Shown here piece after piece: positions 4,420 through 9,323 of a DNA stretch of 9,323 nucleotides. Origin of the DNA: Acidobacteriota bacterium (GTDB lineage Bacteria > Acidobacteriota > Blastocatellia > Pyrinomonadales > Pyrinomonadaceae). Position 1 is the stretch's first letter. The number at the start of each line of letters is the position of its first letter. The notes under the pieces are model-generated. The model made no database searches, was not told where the DNA came from, and saw nothing but the letters and a program-made list of their open reading frames with translations. A program made the position numbers and the translations under genes. The stretch lies in contig JADYZI010000301.1 of NCBI GenBank assembly GCA_020853255.1, forward strand, positions 1 through 9,323, read 5' to 3'.

Positions 4420-6249
4420 TCAACTTCCGCAGATCTCGTCTATGGCTTCGCTGTATTTTTCGTCGATCACGCTGCGTTTTATTTTTAGGGTCGGGGTCAT
4501 TTCGCCTTTGTCGATCGAGAATTCGCGGGGCAGGAGATAGACGCGTTTGACGCGTTCGTAGTCGCTAAGTTCGCGGGTAAGTTCGACGGCGTCGCGTTGG
4601 ACGCGTTTGATCACGTAAGGGTTTTCGCAGAGCTCTTCGCGCGGTCCGCTTGCGTCGATCCCTTCTTCTTTCAACACCTCTTTCAGCGCTTCCCAATCCG
4701 GGACGATCAGCGCTCCGACCTGTTTGCGGCCTGAGCCGACAACGACCGGTTGCGAGACAAGCGGGCTTTGCTTTAACAAGCTTTCGATCTGAAGCGGTGC
4801 GACATATTTGCCGTTTGACAGCTTGAAAAGATCTTTCAACCGGTCAGTGATATAAAAGTGGCCGTCGGCATCTTTGTAACCAACGTCGCCGGTGTGATAA
4901 AAGCCTTCGGAATCAAGAGCTTTTGCCGTTTCATCAGGTTTGTTGTAATAGCCGCGCATTATATTGCGCCCGCGGATCAGAACCTCGCCGTCTGATTCAG
5001 CGATCTTCATCTCAATACCGTCGAATGGAACACCGATCGAGCCGACCTTGTTATCTTCAGGACGGTTCGCGCAGACGATACAGCCTTCGGTCATTCCGTA
5101 TCCCTGCAGAATAGGAATTCCGGCTGCCCAAAATGCATAGGAAAGTTTCTTTGACAAAGGCGCACCACCCGAGACAAAGAACCGAAGGCTTCCGCCGACG
5201 CCGTCACGCCATTTTGAGAAAACAAGCCGGCTGGCGATGGCGTGTTTGGCGGCAAGGACGGCCGAGACCGATTCGTGCAAGTCCTTTGCCTTCCAGTAAT
5301 CCTGCCCAATCTGCAATGCCCAGTCGAAGAGCTTTGTCTTATAGCCGCCCGCAGCCTTACCTTTTTTGACAATCTTATGATAGACCTGCTCAAAAAGGCG
5401 CGGCACGGCGGTCATTATCGTCGGTTTTACTTCCTGCAGATGCGATGCAAGCTGATCAAACGCGGCGCAGTAATGAATCGAAACACCGTTCGAGCACAAA
5501 ACATAAAATACAGCTCGTTCAAATATATGCGAAAGCGGCAGAACCGCCAGCGAGCGGTCCGCGCTTTTGATCGGCAGGCCTTTTGATATAGCTATCACGT
5601 TCGAGACAAAAGCCTCGTGATCAAGCATTACGCCTTTGGGCTCACCGGTCGTGCCCGATGTGTAAATGATCGTCGCAAGATCGTCTTTCTTTACGAGCGA
5701 AAGGAGTTCGTCGAAAGTTTGGCCGGAATCAAGTTCGTATGATTCGCCGCCTGCCTCAACCTCCGCTAGAGTCAAAGCCCGGCCGTCGTTCTCGGGTTTT
5801 GCGTCCGCTTCAAAAAAGACCAGCTTCTCGATCCGCTCAACGCTTTGAATCGCCACCTCGGCATGTTTGAGAAGTCTCTTACCGGAAACGAACAGCATTT
5901 TCGCACCGGAATCTTCAAGGATGTAGCGTATCTGTTCGACGGCCTGCGTTGTGTATATCGGAACATTTACGGCACGCAGTGAAAGGATCGCAAGATCGGT
6001 CAGCGACCATTCCGGCCGGTTTTCTGAGATGATGGCGATGCGGTCGCCGGCCTTTACCCCGAGCGCAGCAAGCCCGTTCGCGATCCGCTTTATCCGCTCG
6101 ATCGCGTCAGTTCCAGAGAGATAGTTCCACGCATCGCCAGTCTTGTAGGCAAGTGCGTGCGGCTTATTATGACGGCGAAAAGATTCGATGCAGAAATGCG
6201 GCAGCGTTTGGGGAATTGTCTCGAATCCGATGAGATTTTCAGCAAGCAT
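4420..6249 (-). CDS. Long-chain fatty acid--CoA ligase (AMP-forming), ~600-residue class
   Basis: It activates fatty acids to acyl-CoA through an acyl-adenylate, feeding beta-oxidation or lipid synthesis; it is probably cytoplasmic or loosely membrane-bound. The 609 residues hold the ANL-family motifs in order: the ATP/AMP loop YTSGTTGEPKG (196-206), the acyl-adenylate motif GYGMTEG (383-389), YHTGD (451-455), the hinge DRLKD (469-473), then NGKYVAP. The C-terminal TPTLKIKR carries the probable catalytic lysine K589. Overall length and the TPTLK ending fit the FadD15-like long-chain group rather than the shorter E. coli FadD type. The first codons are TTG-ATG (6252/6249); I chose the ATG, and no strong ribosome-binding site separates the two. 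It begins 90 bp after galK on the same strand, so it may be read from the gal promoter or its own. Nothing is missing. Chain-length preference cannot be read from sequence. Confidence 0.95.
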   Translation of the reverse strand: MLAENLIGFETIPQTLPHFCIESFRRHNKPHALAYKTGDAWNYLSGTDAIERIKRIANGLAALGVKAGDRIAIISENRPEWSLTDLAILSLRAVNVPIYTTQAVEQIRYILEDSGAKMLFVSGKRLLKHAEVAIQSVERIEKLVFFEADAKPENDGRALTLAEVEAGGESYELDSGQTFDELLSLVKKDDLATIIYTSGTTGEPKGVMLDHEAFVSNVIAISKGLPIKSADRSLAVLPLSHIFERAVFYVLCSNGVSIHYCAAFDQLASHLQEVKPTIMTAVPRLFEQVYHKIVKKGKAAGGYKTKLFDWALQIGQDYWKAKDLHESVSAVLAAKHAIASRLVFSKWRDGVGGSLRFFVSGGAPLSKKLSYAFWAAGIPILQGYGMTEGCIVCANRPEDNKVGSIGVPFDGIEMKIAESDGEVLIRGRNIMRGYYNKPDETAKALDSEGFYHTGDVGYKDADGHFYITDRLKDLFKLSNGKYVAPLQIESLLKQSPLVSQPVVVGSGRKQVGALIVPDWEALKEVLKEEGIDASGPREELCENPYVIKRVQRDAVELTRELSDYERVKRVYLLPREFSIDKGEMTPTLKIKRSVIDEKYSEAIDEICGS

Positions 6250-6339
6250 CAAGGCTATATCGCCCGTCGGGTCCGTTCTGTTAGGCGTGATTCATTCTTG
6301 CAAAAGCGGCGTGATAAGTCCAACAACGGCCGGGCGTTC

Positions 6340-7476
6340 CTAAACGATCTCTTCTGCTCCATCCGCGATCTCACAGCGGTATATCTCAGGTTCTATGCCG
6401 GTTTCCGCGAGATATTCCGACGAGACCTTACTAATGAGATCTCTGTGAAAGCCGGCTTCGACCAGATTTATCGTACAGCCGCCAAATCCGCCGCCGGTCA
6501 TGCGTGCCCCGAGAACGCCCGGTTGGCGTCGGGCAATTTCAACCATGATATCCAGTTCGCGGCAGCTTACTTCAAAATCGTCACGAAGGCTGTTATGCGA
6601 CCTATTCATCAAATTTCCGAACGCCGCAAGATCGCCGGAACGCAGGGCCTTCACTGCATTCACAACACGTTCATTCTCGGTGATCACATGCCTTGCCCGT
6701 TTAAGCAGGAGCTCAGGCAAGTCACCGGACCGCTTCTCCAGGTCCCCGGCGGAAACATCGCGCAGGCTTGGCCGGCCAAAAAACGCCGCGGCTTCCTCAC
6801 ATTGTAAACGGCGTTTATTGTATTCGCTCTCGGCCAGGTCATGCTTGACCTTTGTATTACAGATAATGAATTTGGCCTCTCCGACCGGGACAGCTTCGTA
6901 CTCAAGCGAGCGGCAATCGAGGAAAAGCGCGTGGCCCGCCTTGCCAAAAACGGCAGCGAACTGGTCCATTATGCCGCTGCGAACTCCGGCAAACTCATGT
7001 TCCGCCGATTGCCCGATCTTTGCGAGTTCCATCCCGGTAACTTTGTGCCCGTTCAAGCCGGCAAATGCAGAGCCGATGGAAACTTCAAGTGCCGCCGAAG
7101 AACTCAGCCCCGATCCGATAGGCACATCACTATCGATCAAAATGTCGGCACCTTTTAGAGGATATCCGGAGCGTTCCAGGATCAGTGCAATTCCCTGCAC
7201 ATATTCTGTCCAAGCCGGAAAGCTATCGTTCGGCGGATCGTCCAAGCTAAATTCAAATTCTCGCTCAAGCGTTAGCGTGGCAACGCGTACACGTCGATCG
7301 TTTCGCGGCGCGCAGGCCGCGTAGGTCGCAAAATCAAGGGCCGCGGGCAGCACAAAACCGTCGTTATAATCCGTATGTTCACCGATAAGATTCACGCGGC
7401 CCGGCGCGCGAAAGGTGCGCGGCCCTGTGTTGTAGCGGGCGGTAAATTTCTTTTCTAGATTCGCCGGATCGATCAC
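6340..7476 (-). CDS. galK: Galactokinase
   Basis: It phosphorylates alpha-D-galactose with ATP to galactose 1-phosphate, the first committed step of the Leloir pathway, in the cytoplasm. The 378 residues show the GHMP-kinase layout. The galactokinase signature GRVNLIGEHTDYNDG lies at 26-40 (R27 is the likely catalytic arginine). The phosphate-binding GSGLSSSAAL is at 121-130, GIMDQF holds the catalytic-base aspartate D171, and GARMTGGGFGG is at 323-333. The length is normal for bacterial GalK and no key residue is missing. The start is a GTG at 7476; AGGTGA seven bases upstream is its ribosome-binding site and contains the galT stop codon, so galK translation is probably coupled to galT. The two enzymes act in sequence: GalK makes the galactose 1-phosphate that GalT uses. 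No galE, mutarotase or galactose transporter appears in the window. Confidence 0.97.
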   Translation of the reverse strand: MIDPANLEKKFTARYNTGPRTFRAPGRVNLIGEHTDYNDGFVLPAALDFATYAACAPRNDRRVRVATLTLEREFEFSLDDPPNDSFPAWTEYVQGIALILERSGYPLKGADILIDSDVPIGSGLSSSAALEVSIGSAFAGLNGHKVTGMELAKIGQSAEHEFAGVRSGIMDQFAAVFGKAGHALFLDCRSLEYEAVPVGEAKFIICNTKVKHDLAESEYNKRRLQCEEAAAFFGRPSLRDVSAGDLEKRSGDLPELLLKRARHVITENERVVNAVKALRSGDLAAFGNLMNRSHNSLRDDFEVSCRELDIMVEIARRQPGVLGARMTGGGFGGCTINLVEAGFHRDLISKVSSEYLAETGIEPEIYRCEIADGAEEIV

Positions 7477-7483
7477 AAAACTT

Positions 7484-7489
7484 TCACCT
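7484..7489 (-). promoter_or_regulatory. galK ribosome-binding site overlapping the galT stop
   Basis: On the minus strand the hexamer AGGTGA contains the TGA that ends galT and, seven bases before the galK GTG, serves as its Shine-Dalgarno sequence. Ribosomes finishing galT would arrive exactly on it. This supports one galT-galK transcript with coupled translation, and it explains how a GTG start can be used well. Confidence 0.7.
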
Positions 7490-8524
7490 GTCCAAATAAT
7501 GAACCTCGCTCAGCTCGCGCAATCTTGCGGCGGCGGATTCAGCGGTGATGTCACGCTGCGGGCTGCCAAGTATCTCAAACCCGACAAGGAATTTGCGGAC
7601 CGTGGCCGACCGCAGAAGCGGCGGATAAAAATGCGTGTGCCAATGCACGAACGAATTATCTTCGCCATCGGTCGGCGCCTGGTGCGGGCCCATCGAATAA
7701 GGGAACGAAGTCAAAAAAAGATTGTCAAAACGCGTTGTCGTTCGCTGAAGAATTTCCGCATAGGCGTTGCGTTCTTGATCGGTCAGCTCAGCAAGCGATC
7801 CGCAATGCCGGCGGCCGATTATCATCACCTCACAAGGATATACGGCCCAAAAAGGTACAAGCGTAGTGAAATGCTCATTCTCGCAAACGATGCGCTCGCC
7901 GCTCTCGCGTTCAAGCCGGAGATAATCGCAAAGCAGACAGCCTCCGCGCGTTTCCGAATATTCCCGCTGACAACGCAATTCCTTCGCCGGTTCATTCGGA
8001 ATGCTCTCGCTGGCCCAGATCTGGCAATGCGGATGCGGATTGCTGGCACCCATCATCGCCCCGCGATTTTCAAAGATCTGCACGTGAGAAATAAACTCGC
8101 GCGTACCCAATGCCAAATATTCTTTCGCCCATTCATCGACGACCGGCCTGATGTCTTCAACCTTCATCCGCGAAAGCGTCAAACTGTGATCGGGTGAAAA
8201 ACATACGACACGGCAGATCCCACGTTCCTGTTCAAATACAAGAAGCCCGCCGGTGTCCGCGTGGCCTTCGGGAACATCGGGCATCAACGCGGCAAAGTCG
8301 TTATCAAATACAAAAACGCCGTCGTAGTTCGGATTAACATTATCGCCGGCCCGCTTGTTTCCCGGACAGAGATAGCAATCCGGATCATAGCTTTTCAGAT
8401 CAGGCCGCGACGGCGCATCTACCTGTCCCTGCCACGGCCGCTTCGTCCGGTGCGGCGAGACAACGATCCATTCGCCCGTCAATGGATTCAACCGCCTATG
8501 CGAATGTTCATTCAGATCGAACAT
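7484..8524 (-). CDS. galT: Galactose-1-phosphate uridylyltransferase
   Basis: It exchanges UMP between UDP-glucose and galactose 1-phosphate, giving UDP-galactose and glucose 1-phosphate (Leloir pathway, cytoplasm). Counted from the ATG at 8524, the 346 residues hold the zinc ligands C50 and C53 (CYLCPGNKR), H113 and H164. The nucleophile is H166 in NPHPHCQIW, whose histidine is uridylylated. H294-x-H296-x-H298 in FVHWHTHFYPPLLRS matches the second metal site of the E. coli enzyme. The residue after H166 is Cys where E. coli has Gly; as I recall human GALT also has Cys there, so it is not a defect. An extra pair C196/C199 (CLLC) is present. Two ATGs stand in tandem; the second (8524) is preferred because GGGAG is then five bases away, against two for the first (8527). 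It leads galK, with a 7-bp gap and coupled translation. Confidence 0.97.
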   Translation of the reverse strand: MFDLNEHSHRRLNPLTGEWIVVSPHRTKRPWQGQVDAPSRPDLKSYDPDCYLCPGNKRAGDNVNPNYDGVFVFDNDFAALMPDVPEGHADTGGLLVFEQERGICRVVCFSPDHSLTLSRMKVEDIRPVVDEWAKEYLALGTREFISHVQIFENRGAMMGASNPHPHCQIWASESIPNEPAKELRCQREYSETRGGCLLCDYLRLERESGERIVCENEHFTTLVPFWAVYPCEVMIIGRRHCGSLAELTDQERNAYAEILQRTTTRFDNLFLTSFPYSMGPHQAPTDGEDNSFVHWHTHFYPPLLRSATVRKFLVGFEILGSPQRDITAESAAARLRELSEVHYLDR

Positions 8525-8592
8525 CATTTCTCCCTGATCACCTACCCGGCCTCAGCTCGCAAATTGGACAAAAATAAATGCGCAAATTCCTT

Positions 8593-8688
8593 TCGTGCCC
8601 TCTGTGTCTTCAACTTTGTGCCCTTTGTGTTAAATAAACCGTTAACACATAGGCCGCAAAGGGCCGACACAAAGTTCACGCAGAAGAG
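8593..8688. repeat. Extragenic palindromic element between the FGE gene and galT
   Basis: The core is a perfect 8-bp stem, TGTGTTAA (8626-8633) and TTAACACA (8642-8649), with an 8-base loop. Outside it, the left arm contains CTTTGTGCCCTTTGTG and CTCTGTGTC. The right arm contains the complementary sense, GCAAAGGGCC and GACACAAAG, and ends near CACGCAGAAGAG. So the whole 95 bp is an imperfect, stepped inverted repeat made of CTTTGTG-like words. Elements of this make-up are familiar as dispersed intergenic repeats in many bacteria. No T-run follows on either strand, so it is not a plain terminator. Confidence 0.5.
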
Positions 8689-8727
8689 ATCGCCAACGAA
8701 CCGCTTTCAAATTCTCTCTTACAGCCC

Positions 8728-9323
8728 CTATTTCTTCTCTTCATCTTTCACGCACCGGAACCCGAGATTGTTCATCCCCGAATCCGGTGTCGCGTGGCTT
8801 CTTCCGGCAACGCGATAATTTGCGCAAAAGTTCTCCGCGCACATCCATGAGCCTCCGCGGATGGAACGTTCGGCTCCGGATGCCGGGCCTTTCGGATCAA
8901 ACTCCGCCGAGACAGTATAATAATTATCCGCATATCTATCCGCCGTCCATTCCCAAACATTTCCAGCCATGTCATAAAGCCCGTAGCCGTTCGGTGCAAA
9001 GCTGCCGACGCCGGCACGGCCAAGAAAGCCATCTTCGCCGGTATTGTTGTCAGGAAAAGTTCCCTGCCACCAATTCGCGACCGGCCGGCCGCCCGGACGA
9101 AGCTCATCGCCCCATGAAAAAGTTTTCTGGACAAGCCCGCCGCGTGCTGCAAATTCCCATTCGGCCTCTGTCGGCAGCCGCTTGCCCGCCCATTTCGCAT
9201 AGGCGTTCGCGTCGTTCCACGAAATTTGCGTGACGGGTTCGTCAGGCTTCGGCGTTTCTTCTCCGCCTTCCGGATGCCTCCAGTTTGCTCCGTCAACGCG
9301 GCCCCATTCGCCTTTCGTTACAT
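8728..9323 (-). CDS. Formylglycine-generating enzyme (SUMF1/FGE family), N-terminus outside the window
   Basis: It probably oxidises the active-site cysteine of type I sulfatases to C-alpha-formylglycine, which makes those sulfatases active. About 197 residues are visible, open to the right edge, so the start is missing. Family landmarks run in order: PVTQISWNDANAYAKWAGKR, LPTEAEWEFAARGG, FPDNNTGEDGF, YGLYDMAGNVWEWTADRY, then RGGSWMC, and NNLGFRC close to the end. The pair C-x4-C in GGSWMCAENFC, followed by the RSHATPDS segment, matches the two catalytic copper-binding cysteines of human SUMF1 (C336 and C341). That separates true FGEs from relatives such as EgtB-like, gliding (GldJ-like) or regulatory FGE-sulfatase proteins, which lack one or both. 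The methionine at 8970 is internal and should not be taken as a start. No sulfatase gene is in view. Signal peptide and localisation cannot be judged. Confidence 0.9.
   Translation of the reverse strand, partial: VTKGEWGRVDGANWRHPEGGEETPKPDEPVTQISWNDANAYAKWAGKRLPTEAEWEFAARGGLVQKTFSWGDELRPGGRPVANWWQGTFPDNNTGEDGFLGRAGVGSFAPNGYGLYDMAGNVWEWTADRYADNYYTVSAEFDPKGPASGAERSIRGGSWMCAENFCANYRVAGRSHATPDSGMNNLGFRCVKDEEKK

Noticed and set aside
6157..6807. Plus-strand open frame spanning the galK / acyl-CoA synthetase boundary
   Set aside because: It overlaps both real genes in antisense and its peptide matches no family I know.
6500..7324. Long plus-strand open frame of 274 codons over galK
   Set aside because: It is antisense to a fully intact galactokinase, is rich in Ser/Arg/Pro as expected for a shadow frame, and has no family resemblance.
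7499..8197. Plus-strand open frame of 232 codons over galT
   Set aside because: It is antisense to an intact galT with all metal and catalytic residues; there is no independent support.
7484..8524. Cys instead of Gly after the GalT nucleophile histidine as an anomaly
   Set aside because: HPHCQ is, as far as I recall, the form found in human GALT and other family members, so it is normal variation.
8728..8970. Reading the FGE-frame methionine at 8970 as the start of an 80-residue protein
   Set aside because: The frame stays open to the window edge and encodes further FGE landmarks upstream, so the methionine is internal (YGLYDMAGN).
8772..9296. Alternative minus-strand frame of 174 codons over the FGE gene
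   Set aside because: The neighbouring frame gives a continuous FGE-family protein with both catalytic cysteines; this one is its shadow.
1..9323. CRISPR array, tRNA, rRNA, insertion sequence or transposase
   Set aside because: I looked for regularly spaced repeats, tRNA-like cloverleaf ends, conserved rRNA words and DDE/IS-like proteins on both strands and saw none.

Overview
The window looks like an ordinary chromosomal segment of moderate GC content from a Gram-negative, heterotrophic bacterium. My best guess is an Acidobacteriota member, class Blastocatellia. That rests on the style of the decayed OmpR/CadC-type winged-helix remnant (ENQ...DELIETLW.DSFV...NL), a secreted protein whose mature part begins QFPIKIKVPP, and the bacterial galT-galK pair. 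It is inference from recollected family style, not a search result.

Layout, left to right. Bases 1-367 hold no gene I can defend, only promoter-like dyads and a TATAAT box. A small plus-strand gene (368-664) encodes a 98-residue soluble protein with a zinc anti-sigma (ZAS) motif, C-x24-H-x3-C-x2-C. Every other intact gene is on the minus strand. Reading in their direction of transcription, the right half carries the 3' part of a formylglycine-generating enzyme (8728-9323, running off the window), then galT (7484-8524) and galK (6340-7476). These last two are translationally coupled: the galT stop codon lies inside the galK ribosome-binding site. A long-chain acyl-CoA synthetase of the ~600-residue class (4420-6249) follows. 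This block is core metabolism: Leloir galactose use, fatty-acid activation and sulfatase maturation.

The left half is accessory in character. Between the acyl-CoA synthetase and the next gene lies a decayed plus-strand winged-helix regulator (about 4127-4407, reading frame broken at least once). It is preceded by four tandem 11-bp repeats (4080-4123), the spacing expected for OmpR/PhoB-type winged-helix binding. Facing away from it is a likely three-gene minus-strand unit. It consists of a 127-residue protein of unknown family (3574-3957), a 413-residue exported protein with a signal peptide and a proline-rich linker (2290-3531), and a 423-residue three-part protein (795-2066). The C-terminal domain of the last carries the His-Gly and Ser-Cys motifs of caspase-like (clan CD) cysteine peptidases, in the arrangement seen at the C-termini of polymorphic toxins and RHS proteins. 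Each gene has a strong Shine-Dalgarno sequence, though a 223-bp gap separates the last two.

The best candidate for something undescribed is that unit: a peptidase-like effector candidate, an exported partner, a small unknown protein, and an 11-bp repeat operator next to the wreck of its possible regulator. No function can be assigned to the unit from sequence alone.
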